In this document: positions 34,782 to 43,854 of the stretch, in pieces
How the letters are laid out: the number at the start of each line of letters is the position of its first letter
Position numbering within the stretch: position 1 is the first letter of the stretch
Assembly (NCBI RefSeq): GCF_004335085.1
Contig: NZ_RQRS01000011.1
Location: forward strand, 1 to 64,000
DNA length: 64,000 nt
DNA from: Pedobacter nototheniae
GTDB lineage: Bacteria > Bacteroidota > Bacteroidia > Sphingobacteriales > Sphingobacteriaceae
Direction: 5' to 3'
Translations under genes and position numbers: made by a program
The notes under the pieces: model-generated
What the model saw: the letters and a program-made list of their open reading frames with translations, nothing else
What the model was told of the DNA's origin: nothing
Database searches by the model: none

Positions 34782-37238
34782 ATGAAATCTATACTCATCA
34801 ATTTAACCTTCCTCTTTACTGTTTTTAGCGCAACTGCACAAACTGGTTTAATTAAAGGCTTAGTAAAATCAAACAATACAGTTGTAGATAATATTACCAT
34901 TAAAATTTCCGGTAGTAATAAATCGGTAAAAACCGACGCTTTTGGTAATTATCAAATGGGTAATATTCCTTACGGGTGTTATGAGATGATATTTTCTGGA
35001 GTTGGATATAAATCTCAGCACAAAAAAATAGAAGTAAAAGAAGCCGTTCAAGTTGTTGATGTGCTGTTGGAAGAAGTAGAATCAAGCCTTAATGAAGTTG
35101 TTGTAACTGGTGTTAATAGGGCAACAGAATTACGCAAGAGTCCGGTGCCAATAGCGGTACTTTCTAAAAAATCAATGGATCAAAATGTAAATACCAATCT
35201 TATAGAAGCTATAGTTAAGGGCGTTCCTGGTGTTACAGCGGTTACCACAGGGCCAAATGTTTCAAAGCCATTTATTCGCGGACTTGGTTACAATCGTGTT
35301 TTAACATTATATGATGGTTTAAGGCAAGAAGGGCAACAGTGGGGAGATGAGCACGGTATTGAAGTTGATGAGTATGGAATTAGTAGAGCAGAAGTGGTTA
35401 AAGGTCCGGCTAGTTTAACGTATGGATCTGATGCTTTAGCTGGCGTAATTAATATGATTCCGTTTAATCCAAACTTTGCAAACGGGCAGCTAAAGGGCGA
35501 TGCAACCATGAATTACCAAAGCAACAACGGCATGGTTGGTTCATCTATTGGTTTGGGCTATGTAAAAAATGATTGGAAATATAGCTTTCGTGCAAGTGGT
35601 AAAATGGCGCATAGTTACCGCAATAAAATTGATGGATTAGTTTATGGAACTGCTTTTAAGGAGTATAATTTGTTAGCAAGCGCAAGGGTAGATAAGAAAT
35701 GGGGCTTTTCTAAAACGGCACTAACTTATTATGATAACCTTATGGAAATTCCGGATGGAAGCCGTGATTCGCTTAGCAGAAAATTTACTAGGCAGGTTTT
35801 AGATGATGGTGATGACATTAAAAATAGACCAATTGTGCCCAATGATGAGCTAAATAGCTATAAAATCAATCCGTTGCATCAACATATTCAGCACACCAGA
35901 GTTTATAATACCAGCCAGTTTAAGTTTGGCAATAGCGATTTAAATTTACTTATTGGCGGTCAGCAAAGTGTTAGGAGAGAATTTAATCATCCTACTTTGC
36001 CCAATCAAGCAGGTTTATATGTGGTATTAAATACTTTAAATTACGATTTAAAATATAACCTTCCTGATTTTGGTGGAATAGAAAGTACCGTTGGCATAAA
36101 TGGAATGTATCAAACCAATAGAAGTAAAAACGCCACTGATTTTCCGATTCCAGATTACAATCTGTTTGATGTTGGGGCATTTTACTTCGCTAAAAAAACA
36201 TTTGGAAAAATTGATGTTTCTGGCGGAATTAGAATGGATAGAAGAAGCATAAACTGGCAAGATTTTTATGTAGGCAATAACCCAGAAACCAATTTTGATA
36301 GAAAAGTAAACGTTGGTAGCCCAGGTGCTCACTTACAATTTCCGGCATTTAATAAAAGATATTATGGCGTTTCGGGTAGTTTAGGATTGACCTACAATAT
36401 TTCCGAAAAGCTATTGCTTAAAGCCAATATAGCACGAGGCTACAGAGCACCAAATATTACCGAAATTGGCTCAAATGGTTTAGATCCTGGTGCTCATATT
36501 GTGTATTTAGGAAACCGAACTTTTAAGCCCGAATTTAACCTGCAAGAAGATATTGGAATTATCGCTTATTTAAAAGATGCCGATATTAGCTTAGAACTTT
36601 TTAATAATAACATTCAGAATTATATCTATCAATCTCGTTTAACCGATGCCGATGGAAATCCTGTTGTTATTGTTCCAGGAAATCTTACCTATCAATATCA
36701 GCAATCTAAAGCCAGACTTTATGGCGCAGAAATTAGTGTAAATGTACACCCATCTGGCTTAAAATGGTTAACTTTTAACAATAGTTTAGCTTATGTTGTA
36801 GGTTTAAATAAAAATGAAGAACTGCTGGCAAAGCATGGTACGGCAGCTAAATACCTGCCCTTTATCCCACCATTACAAATAAGAACAGAACTTAAGGCAA
36901 CGGCTCAATCAAACATTGGAATGTTTAATAAACCGTATATAAAGGTAGATGCAGCTATTTTTGCAGATCAAAATCATTTCTATGCACTAGATAATACCGA
37001 AACTTTTACCAAAGGTTATACTTTGCTAAATGCAGGCATCGGTTCAACTATTCAGCATAAATCTGGCAAAGCACTATTTGATGTTTTTATTCAATGTGAT
37101 AATGTTTTTAATACTGCCTATCAATCTAATTTAAATAGACTTAAATATTTCGAGTACTATCAATCATCACCAAGCGGTCGATCAGGGATTTATAATATGG
37201 GAAGAAATTTTAGTCTTAAGGTAATTGTTCCGTTTTAG
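34782..37238 (+). CDS. TonB-dependent receptor, candidate zinc/metal receptor
   Basis: An 818-residue outer-membrane receptor of normal (not SusC) length. A signal peptide (about 1-19, SATAQ) is followed by a carboxypeptidase-like domain (about 24-93), a plug (about 105-225: GVPGVTAVTTGPNVSKPFIRGLGYNRV, then GPASLTYGSDALAGVINM) and a barrel ending KVIVPF. It lies 94 bases after the COG0523 gene, on the same strand, with no SusD partner. Receptors next to COG0523 GTPases and Zur are commonly zinc or zincophore importers; the ligand is inferred from neighbourhood only. Confidence 0.85.
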   Translation: MKSILINLTFLFTVFSATAQTGLIKGLVKSNNTVVDNITIKISGSNKSVKTDAFGNYQMGNIPYGCYEMIFSGVGYKSQHKKIEVKEAVQVVDVLLEEVESSLNEVVVTGVNRATELRKSPVPIAVLSKKSMDQNVNTNLIEAIVKGVPGVTAVTTGPNVSKPFIRGLGYNRVLTLYDGLRQEGQQWGDEHGIEVDEYGISRAEVVKGPASLTYGSDALAGVINMIPFNPNFANGQLKGDATMNYQSNNGMVGSSIGLGYVKNDWKYSFRASGKMAHSYRNKIDGLVYGTAFKEYNLLASARVDKKWGFSKTALTYYDNLMEIPDGSRDSLSRKFTRQVLDDGDDIKNRPIVPNDELNSYKINPLHQHIQHTRVYNTSQFKFGNSDLNLLIGGQQSVRREFNHPTLPNQAGLYVVLNTLNYDLKYNLPDFGGIESTVGINGMYQTNRSKNATDFPIPDYNLFDVGAFYFAKKTFGKIDVSGGIRMDRRSINWQDFYVGNNPETNFDRKVNVGSPGAHLQFPAFNKRYYGVSGSLGLTYNISEKLLLKANIARGYRAPNITEIGSNGLDPGAHIVYLGNRTFKPEFNLQEDIGIIAYLKDADISLELFNNNIQNYIYQSRLTDADGNPVVIVPGNLTYQYQQSKARLYGAEISVNVHPSGLKWLTFNNSLAYVVGLNKNEELLAKHGTAAKYLPFIPPLQIRTELKATAQSNIGMFNKPYIKVDAAIFADQNHFYALDNTETFTKGYTLLNAGIGSTIQHKSGKALFDVFIQCDNVFNTAYQSNLNRLKYFEYYQSSPSGRSGIYNMGRNFSLKVIVPF

Positions 37239-37339
37239 CAAAATACATAATGGAAGATGTATGGAGTTATGAAAATAAAGTAAACGATCCGTAAATTGAT
37301 CTTAGTTTCAAACATCTTCCATTTTATTATATTTACCAT

Positions 37340-37780
37340 ATGGAAGAATCATTAAGCGAAAAACGATTAAATATATTAAGGCAATCAATAGGGCAGGTTA
37401 TTACCGCATCGCCATCAAACTTTATGAATTGGTTGGCACCGGTAATGGTTAAGGCAGAAAATGGAATTTTGGTTTGTCGTTATACCATTAGAAAAGAAAT
37501 GACTAACCCATACGGCATTTTGCACGGAGGCGTAACAGCAGGTATTATTGATGATTTAATTGGTGCCACAGTTTACACTATGGGTTTAAATGATCGTTTT
37601 ACAACAGTAAATAATTATATAGATTATTTTGCACCAGCAAGTGAGGGCGATGAAATTGTTGCAGAAACTGCGATAGTAAAAAGAGGCAGAACGATATTAA
37701 ATTTGCAATGCGAGATATTTTTACCCTCAAAAAAACGTTTAATAGCAAAGGGCTATTCCAATATGTTAAACATAGGTTAA
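37340..37780 (+). CDS. PaaI-family hotdog thioesterase
   Basis: A 146-residue protein of the hotdog fold. The signature NPYGILHGGVTAGIIDDLIGATV contains the HGG segment and the acidic residue of the PaaI group. VNNYIDYFAPASEGDEIVAETAIVKRGRTI matches the second half of the fold. It should hydrolyse acyl-CoA or aryl-CoA thioesters in the cytosol. It follows the TonB receptor by about 100 bases with no obvious terminator. Its substrate is unknown and a metal role is not indicated. Confidence 0.85.
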   Translation: MEESLSEKRLNILRQSIGQVITASPSNFMNWLAPVMVKAENGILVCRYTIRKEMTNPYGILHGGVTAGIIDDLIGATVYTMGLNDRFTTVNNYIDYFAPASEGDEIVAETAIVKRGRTILNLQCEIFLPSKKRLIAKGYSNMLNIG

Positions 37781-37880
37781 GCCAATATTTAAAATAGTAT
37801 AATTATTTATTAATTCCTTTAAATTAACAAAACATTCTCATAAACATATTGTTGTAGCTTTAGTTAAAACCCTATGAGCC

Positions 37881-38123
37881 ATGTTAGCCAATTATTCAAC
37901 CCTTCAATTTATCGTTAGAGGCAAAACTTTTAAAGGTTTTTGCATGAGAATTCAAGATGATTTTCACGAAACATATGCAGTAGTGCTTGATGGCTATCAC
38001 TCATTCTGCATTTGGCTTGATGATAAGTCTTCCCAGTGGTGTGCATCAAAACATGTAGCCATAGAACGTGATGCAATTGATGAAATTATCAATAGAATTT
38101 CCCTCCCTCAACAAACTTCTTAA
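37881..38123 (+). CDS. Hypothetical protein, 80 residues
   Basis: A small cytosolic protein beginning MLANYSTLQFIVRGKTFKGFCMRIQ, rich in aromatic residues, with two to three Cys and a Trp (SFCIWLDDKSSQWCASKH). I recognise no family. It is separate from the thioesterase gene by 100 bases and ends 11 bases before a candidate Zur operator. The codon pattern is like that of its neighbours. Confidence 0.45.
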   Translation: MLANYSTLQFIVRGKTFKGFCMRIQDDFHETYAVVLDGYHSFCIWLDDKSSQWCASKHVAIERDAIDEIINRISLPQQTS

Positions 38124-38133
38124 TTAAGCTGTA

Positions 38134-38146
38134 GCAATATTGTTGC
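38134..38146. promoter_or_regulatory. Candidate Zur box upstream of the third susCD pair
   Basis: GCAA-TATTG-TTGC (38134-38146) has exactly the GCAA-N5-TTGC form of the operators at 33431 and 33468. It is 166 bases before the SusC start. A weak -7-like TATTGTTG overlaps it. It suggests that the susC/susD pair responds to the same regulator. Confidence 0.45.
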
Positions 38147-38311
38147 ACATTAGCAATCTGCTTGTGTTTGCAGGTTTGTGCAGTTTCATGCCGTTTTTTA
38201 TCTTGTTTTTAGCGTAATTCCCTTTATAGTAACTGTTTTAATGAATATTGATTTAGTTAAATTTTGTATTTTAACAAATACTTAACAAACCGAAAACTAA
38301 ATCTAATCACT

Positions 38312-41300
38312 ATGAACAGAAAATCTTTACTAATTTTATTAGGGGTTTTAACTTGCTATGTGGTTTCCTATGCTCAAACTACCATAAAAGGCAAGGTTAC
38401 CGATGATAACAAGGTTGGAATTCCCGGGGTAAGCGTACTACTTAAAGGTAGTACCACTGGAACTTCTACAAATGGAGATGGTACTTACAGCATCACAATT
38501 CCATCAAATGCAGATATTCTGGTTTTTAAATCCATAGGATTTGCCAGTCAGGAAGCCATTATCGGCGATCGTACCCAAATTAATATTCAACTATTGCCTG
38601 ATGCAGAAAACTTATCAGAAGTTGTAGTTACCGCCTTAGGCATTAAACGTTCGCAAAAATCTATTGGTTATGCCACCCAGCAAGTAAGCGGCGATAACCT
38701 GACCTTAACTAAAGAACAAAATGTAATTGGTTCATTAGCGGGTAAAGTTGCTGGTGTGCAAGTAACAGGTTCATCTGGTGCAAGTATGGGTGGAACACAG
38801 AAAATTAAAATTAGGGGCGTAAATGCTATTGATGGTAGCGGACAGCCCTTAATGGTAATTGATGGAACACCAACCAGTCAGGATAATTTTAGTGGTACAG
38901 CAAATGGCGTAGATTATGGAAATGTTTCTCAAGATATAAATCCTGAAGATATTGAAACCATTAATGTATTAAAAGGACCAGCTGCTTCGGCTTTGTATGG
39001 TATAAGAGGGCAGTATGGCGTAATTTTAATCACCACAAAAAAAGGAGTTAAGGGACCTAAAAATGTTAGCGTTAGTTTAAATTCTGCCTTCTCTATTGAA
39101 AAAGTTGGCAACTTTCTTCCCCTACAAAACATTTATGGTGTAGGTAATAATCAAACCTTTTTAACATTAGCCAATGGGCAAAAATATGTTAATGGTAATG
39201 ATGAAAGTTGGGGCCCGGCAATGGATGGTACGCCCGTTAGAATGTATTATAGTTTTTATCCGCAAGATCCTCAATTTGGTCAGTTAACACCATTTGTTCC
39301 TCAACCAAATAACATTAAAGATTTTTATGAAACCGGTTATAACCTTAATAACGGCGTTTCATTAACAGGTGGTAGCGAAAATATGAACTACAGAATGGGG
39401 TATACCAATGCTTATATTAATGGTACTTATCCAAATACGTGGCTAAAACGAAATAATTTAAGTTTAAGTGCCTCGCTAGATGTTACCAAAAAGTTTACAG
39501 TAGGTGCCAATGTAAACTACTCAAATAATAAAGGTCAGCGCCCAACACAAGGTTATCAAGGTTCCTTTACAGGCGCTTCTCAATGGTTTCAAAGAAATAT
39601 TGATATCAACCGTTTAAGAGATTATAAATATGCTGATGGAACGATTTTAAACTGGAATGTAAACCCCAATACGGCTACAGGAATTATTACTAATAATAGA
39701 CCAAGCGATTGGAATAACCCTTTTTTCGATGCTTATGAAGTTTTAAATAATGATAGTAGAGATCGTTTATTTGGTGATGTAAACGCATCATACCAGGTTT
39801 TGCCCGAATTAAAATTAAGCGGTTTTGTACGTTCTGATATGTATACGCAAAGCATTACCCATAAAGAAGGATTGGGCGGTAGATTGGTAGATGGTTATCA
39901 AATTGGAAAATATCAAAACACAGAAAATAACTATGAGTTTTTAGGGCAATACAATAAAACCTTTAACAATCTTTCGGTAAATGTTAATGTGGGTGCCAAC
40001 TTATATACGTTGGATTATTCAGGCCAATATCAGGCAACTGTTGGTGGTTTATCAAGCCCAGGTTGGTACTCTGCAGCCGCTTCTGTAGATAGACCAATCA
40101 GTAATTCTGAAATTAAAAAGAAACAAATTAGAAGTATTTACGCAATGGGCTCATTTGGGTATAAAGACATTTACTTTTTAGATGCCTCCATTCGTAATGA
40201 TGTTTCTTCGGCTTTGCCTGATAATAATAACTCTTATTGGTATCCTTCCGTTTCTGGTAGTTTCTTATTTAGTGAATTAACCAAATGGAGTGCTTTATCT
40301 TTTGGTAAGTTAAGAGCAAGTTTTGCCGTTGCAGGTTCTGATTTAAAGGTTTACCAAACCATTAATACTTTCGGCCCAGGTACAAGTTACAATGCACCTA
40401 ATGGCGCTATTAATACCATTTTAGTACCCGATAAACTTAAAAACCCCTTTATAAAACCATCATTTGCAAACTCATTTGAGCTTGGTTTGGACTTGAAATT
40501 TTTAAAAAATAGAATAGGTGCTGAAATAACTTATTATGCCCAAAGAAATAAAGATCAGATTTTAGATTTATCGGTTTCTGGCGCAAGTGGTTATGATAAA
40601 TATGTAATTAATGCAGGCTTAATTGAGAATAAAGGAGTAGAACTATCTTTAACAGGTCGCCCAATTCAATCTAAGCTATTTACATGGGACGCAACCTTAA
40701 ACTTTGCTCGCAATAAAAACAAAATTATAGAACTTTACCCTGGTATACCAGTATTACAGAACGATGTAGCCAATTATTCAAGTCAAAATATTTACCTAAA
40801 TTCTACTGAAGGACAATCTTTTGGTAATTTAATAGGACCAGGCTATAGAATTGATGCAGCAACAGGTAAAGTTTTGTTAGGTACAGATAATATGCCTTTG
40901 TTTGATGCCGCTAAAGATTTCGGAAGTGTATTGCCACAATTTACAGGCGGACTGCAAAACACGTTCAAAATAGGTAATTTTACCCTTGGCGCTATGATTG
41001 ATTTCCAAAAAGGTGGTCAGTTTTTCAGCTGGTCAAAAATGCTTTCAGCTAAATCTGGTCAGGCAGCAGAAACAGCTGCTATAAACGATAAAGGTTTCAA
41101 CGTACGCGATCCTTTAGCTAGTGGTGGTGGTGTTAAAATCAATGGCATTTCTCAGGCAACTGGTCAAGAAGTAACCGCTTATGTAGATGCCAGAACCTAT
41201 TACAGAACTAATTTAGGAACCAGAATTTACGATGAATGGATTTATTCAGCTTCTTATATTAAATTACGTGAGGTTAGTTTGGGTTACAATCTAAGTGCAA

Positions 41301-41497
41301 AGTTATTAACCAAAACCCCTTTTAAAGCAGCAAAATTTGCTGTAATTGCTCGTAATCCTGTTATGATTTGGCAAAAAGCACCAAAAGGAATTGATCCTTC
41401 AGAACTTTCTTCAGGCAGCGCAGATATCAGCTGGATAGAAAAAGGAGAGTTGCAAACCGTAAGATCCTTTGGTGTTAACTTAAGCCTAACCTTTTAA
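38312..41497 (+). CDS. SusC/RagA TonB-dependent transporter
   Basis: A 1061-residue SusC-type transporter. The start at 38312 (MNRKSLLILLGVLTCYVVSYAQ) gives a clean signal peptide; an in-frame ATG at 38264 would add 16 residues before it. Domains: carboxypeptidase-like (about 22-100), plug with ALGIKRSQKSIGYATQQVSG, SLAGKVAGVQVTGSSGAS and LKGPAASALYGIRGQYGVILITTKKG, then the barrel to the terminal F. No STN domain and no sigma/FecR pair. It is followed by susD after 10 bases. The Zur-like palindrome upstream suggests metal-responsive expression. Confidence 0.93.
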   Translation: MNRKSLLILLGVLTCYVVSYAQTTIKGKVTDDNKVGIPGVSVLLKGSTTGTSTNGDGTYSITIPSNADILVFKSIGFASQEAIIGDRTQINIQLLPDAENLSEVVVTALGIKRSQKSIGYATQQVSGDNLTLTKEQNVIGSLAGKVAGVQVTGSSGASMGGTQKIKIRGVNAIDGSGQPLMVIDGTPTSQDNFSGTANGVDYGNVSQDINPEDIETINVLKGPAASALYGIRGQYGVILITTKKGVKGPKNVSVSLNSAFSIEKVGNFLPLQNIYGVGNNQTFLTLANGQKYVNGNDESWGPAMDGTPVRMYYSFYPQDPQFGQLTPFVPQPNNIKDFYETGYNLNNGVSLTGGSENMNYRMGYTNAYINGTYPNTWLKRNNLSLSASLDVTKKFTVGANVNYSNNKGQRPTQGYQGSFTGASQWFQRNIDINRLRDYKYADGTILNWNVNPNTATGIITNNRPSDWNNPFFDAYEVLNNDSRDRLFGDVNASYQVLPELKLSGFVRSDMYTQSITHKEGLGGRLVDGYQIGKYQNTENNYEFLGQYNKTFNNLSVNVNVGANLYTLDYSGQYQATVGGLSSPGWYSAAASVDRPISNSEIKKKQIRSIYAMGSFGYKDIYFLDASIRNDVSSALPDNNNSYWYPSVSGSFLFSELTKWSALSFGKLRASFAVAGSDLKVYQTINTFGPGTSYNAPNGAINTILVPDKLKNPFIKPSFANSFELGLDLKFLKNRIGAEITYYAQRNKDQILDLSVSGASGYDKYVINAGLIENKGVELSLTGRPIQSKLFTWDATLNFARNKNKIIELYPGIPVLQNDVANYSSQNIYLNSTEGQSFGNLIGPGYRIDAATGKVLLGTDNMPLFDAAKDFGSVLPQFTGGLQNTFKIGNFTLGAMIDFQKGGQFFSWSKMLSAKSGQAAETAAINDKGFNVRDPLASGGGVKINGISQATGQEVTAYVDARTYYRTNLGTRIYDEWIYSASYIKLREVSLGYNLSAKLLTKTPFKAAKFAVIARNPVMIWQKAPKGIDPSELSSGSADISWIEKGELQTVRSFGVNLSLTF

Positions 41498-41507
41498 TTT
41501 TAAGCAT

Positions 41508-42932
41508 ATGAAAATCACATATAAAAATATATACATCGCTTTTTTAACACTTGCAGTACTAAGTAGCTGTAAAAAGTTTGATGATTCTGTAACAATAGAT
41601 CCAAATAACCCAACCAAAGCGGGTACACAGCTTATTGCCAATGCAGAATTATCTTTGCCAGGCCTAAGTTCTTCACCTTATGGCGTGCATTACCCTCAAT
41701 ATTTATCCAATACTTCCTTTACAGATAATAGTAGGTACGTATCGGTTAACTTTAACTTTTATTCGCTCTATAATGGTCCATTAATGAATTTGGAAACCGT
41801 AATTAACAGTAAAACGTTAGATGCGAATGAAGGACCTGTAGTAAACCAAATTGCCGTTGCTAAAATTTTAAAAGCCTATTTCTATTGGCACATGACGGAT
41901 AGATGGGGGGATCTTCCATACAGTGATGCGCTAAGTGGAAGCAGCAATTTTACACCCAAGTATGATAAACAACAAAGTATTTACAACAATTTGTTTACGT
42001 TATTGGATCAAGCAAATGCGGCAATTGTATCAGGCAACATTAAAAATGATATTATTTATAGTGGCGATGTAAACAAATGGAAAAGGTTAGGCAATACTAT
42101 TCATGCACTAATGGCTTTAAGACTATCAAAAATTGATGCCACAAAAGGCAGCTTAGAATTTAATAAAGCTGTAGCTAACGGTATGATGATAGATAATGCC
42201 GATAATCTTACTTTTCAGCATTTAGCAAACGCCACCAATGAAAATTATTGGTACAACTCATTTACCGTGTTAGGCAGAAACTGGTTTGCAGTAAGTAAAC
42301 CAGTTGTAGATTATATGCAACCTTTAAACGATCCACGGTTGCCTGTTTATGCAAATAAAAATACCGCAGGCAATTATGTAGGCTTGGATTATGGCTTGCC
42401 AGGATCTGTTACGGTGGTAATAAATAATTACTCTTTATTAGGTTCTGGTTTAAGACAACAAAATTCTCCGGTTGCTTTGGTTACCTATGCTCAATCATTA
42501 TTTGCAATGGCAGAGGCAGCAAAAATTACCTGGATAAATGGTGGCGATGCAGTGGCAAAAACCAATTATGATAAAGCGATAGAATATTCTATCCGCCAAT
42601 GGAAAAATAACGATGTAACTGGTTTAGCCGCTTATATGGCAAATGCCGATGTAGCTTATGATGCAACAGATGCACTTAGAAAAATTGGTAATCAACGCTG
42701 GATTCATTTGTTTTTACACGGATATGAAGGCTGGGCGGAATGGCGCAGAACGGGTTTCCCTAACTTTATTAGTCCCGCTCCAAATAATAACGGAGCCCCA
42801 ATACCGAGGAGGGAAGGATATCCAACGCAAGAAAGATCTTTAAATGGAGCAAACTATACTGCCGCAGTTGCAGGTTTCCCTTACGGAGGAGCTGATGACT
42901 TAAACGCCAGAATTTGGTGGGATAAGCCCTAA
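41508..42932 (+). CDS. SusD/RagB-like surface lipoprotein (SusD_2 type)
   Basis: A 474-residue SusD-like lipoprotein with the lipobox LSSC (about 18-21). It belongs to the SusD-like subfamily starting DPNNPTKAGTQLIANAELSLPG and carries the late motif HGYEGWAEWRRTGFPNF. It is the lid partner of the SusC protein encoded just upstream. This subfamily is less often tied to glycan use than classical SusD, which leaves room for other ligands. A strong terminator follows. Confidence 0.92.
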   Translation: MKITYKNIYIAFLTLAVLSSCKKFDDSVTIDPNNPTKAGTQLIANAELSLPGLSSSPYGVHYPQYLSNTSFTDNSRYVSVNFNFYSLYNGPLMNLETVINSKTLDANEGPVVNQIAVAKILKAYFYWHMTDRWGDLPYSDALSGSSNFTPKYDKQQSIYNNLFTLLDQANAAIVSGNIKNDIIYSGDVNKWKRLGNTIHALMALRLSKIDATKGSLEFNKAVANGMMIDNADNLTFQHLANATNENYWYNSFTVLGRNWFAVSKPVVDYMQPLNDPRLPVYANKNTAGNYVGLDYGLPGSVTVVINNYSLLGSGLRQQNSPVALVTYAQSLFAMAEAAKITWINGGDAVAKTNYDKAIEYSIRQWKNNDVTGLAAYMANADVAYDATDALRKIGNQRWIHLFLHGYEGWAEWRRTGFPNFISPAPNNNGAPIPRREGYPTQERSLNGANYTAAVAGFPYGGADDLNARIWWDKP

Positions 42933-42955
42933 CGTAGTCAGTTTATTTTAAATAG

Positions 42956-42990
42956 AAAAACCCTGCTCATGCATTATGAACAGGGTTTTT
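42956..42990 (+). terminator. Terminator of the third susCD operon
   Basis: The stem AAAAACCCTG (42956-42965) with CAGGGTTTTT (42981-42990) has an inner complementary loop (TCAT/ATGA) and ends in a T run. It lies 24 bases after the susD stop. Confidence 0.9.
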
Positions 42991-43055
42991 TTATAAACTA
43001 TAAACCTTTTAAAAAGGAAATTTTTAATCAGTGACACAGTTTATTGAACAGAGTC

Positions 43056-43307
43056 TTAAATGATGCTCCTCGTTGGTTAAATGATGCTCCTCGTTGGTTA
43101 AATGATGCTCCTCGTCGGGTAAATGATGCTCCTCGTTGGTTAAATGATGCTCCTCGTTGGTTAAATGATGCTCCTCGTTGGTTAAATGATGCTCCTCGTC
43201 GGTTAAATGATGCTCCTCGTTGGTTAAATGATGCTCCTCGTTGGTTAAATGATGCTCCTCGTCGGGTAAATGATGCTCCTCGTTAGTTAAATGATGCTCC
43301 TCGTTAA
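43056..43307. repeat. 21-bp minisatellite (12 units)
   Basis: Twelve tandem 21-base units with the theme TTAAATGATGCTCCTCGTTG. Variation is confined mostly to the last bases (TGG, CGG) and one neighbouring base. The variant units fall at positions 3, 7 and 10, suggesting block duplication. One frame is open for most of it, giving LNDAPRW repeats, but it needs a TTG start and lacks a ribosome-binding site, so I do not call it a gene. Confidence 0.92.
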
Positions 43308-43322
43308 ATAAAATAGACCAAC

Positions 43323-43383
43323 AGCGGTATCCCGATTTTTTCTATCGGGATTTAGCAAAGGGCGGGGCTATATTAGCCAAACG
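43323..43383 (+). repeat. Fragment of a dispersed repeat with hairpin
   Basis: It contains the 8-bp hairpin ATCCCGAT/ATCGGGAT (43329-43336, 43344-43351). Read on the minus strand, 52839-52880 matches 43323-43370 (CAGCGG, ATCC, GATTTTTTCTATCGGGAT). The end part GCAAAGGGCGGGGCTATATT (43355-43374) with its tail to 43383 recurs as an imperfect direct copy at 43539-43568, on the other side of the MITE-like element. Confidence 0.6.
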
Positions 43384-43414
43384 CTACTGACAATGATTTC
43401 CTAAATCATTCCCT

Positions 43415-43538
43415 CGCTGCCGCAAGCGTCTCGCTTGTGTCCGTATGCAAAAGCCTGGGTATAATTATGGCTCATTAATTAAATATATTATAGCATGTTT
43501 ACTACTTGACTACCACAAGCGAGACGCTTGCGGTAGCG
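43415..43538 (+). mobile_element. MITE-like element, copy 1 (124 bp, 25-bp inverted ends)
   Basis: The left end (43415-43439, CGCTGCCGCAAGCGTCTCGC...) is the inverted complement of the right end (43514-43538) with one mismatch in 25. The interior is AT-rich and non-coding (GGGTATAATTATGGCTCATT). A second copy at about 43855-43975, same orientation, shares the interior almost exactly. Terminal inverted repeats without a gene define a miniature, non-autonomous transposon or REP-like element. No transposase with matching ends is in the window. Confidence 0.75.
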
Positions 43539-43566
43539 GCAAAGGGCAGGGCTGCATTAGCCAAAC

Positions 43567-43694
43567 CGAATTAACAATAAAAAGGGTTCTGTGAACCCTT
43601 AAATAAATAAAGCGATAAATGACCTTCAGAATTTGAAAATCCTGTTTTATCAATAGTACGAGATGCGCTGAAAAAGCTAACATCTCGAACAGCT
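43567..43694 (-). repeat. Hairpin-rich dispersed repeat, copy C (shortened)
   Basis: The inverted copy of the family at 17822 and 19148. H1 (GAGATG/CATCTC with the inner GCT/AGC), H2 (with compensatory or wobble changes) and H3 (GGGTTC/GAACCC, loop ACA instead of AGA) are present, and H3 is followed by a T run. The H4 hairpin is missing beyond TTAATTCG. Stems are kept while loop bases change, which points to selection on structure. Confidence 0.8.
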
Positions 43695-43710
43695 TGTTAT
43701 TTTAAGGCGG

Positions 43711-43829
43711 GTCGTCCTTGCGAGGCCGGGCTAGAGCGAGCCGAAGCAATCTTTCCTGTAAATGGTTGAAGAGAATAATTAAAAAGATTGCTTCGTTTTG
43801 ATGAAAAATCAAAAACTCGCAATGACGAC
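43711..43829. repeat. Palindromic CGCAATGACG-type intergenic repeat
   Basis: The ends GTCGTCCTTGCGAG (43711-43724) and CTCGCAATGACGAC (43816-43829) are inverted with one mismatch, and an inner pair CGAAGCAATCTTT (43742-43754) and AAAGATTGCTTCG (43783-43795) is perfect. The whole 119 bases would form a long hairpin. Such CATTGCGAGG...GAAGCAATC modules are frequent as intergenic repeats in Bacteroidota. Confidence 0.75.
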
Positions 43830-43854
43830 TTTTTCTCTTAACTTAATAGCATTG

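Noticed and set aside
43044..43286. Protein-coding gene with LNDAPRW repeats
   Set aside because: Needs a TTG start, has no ribosome-binding site and follows exactly the 21-bp minisatellite; later units carry stops in this frame.
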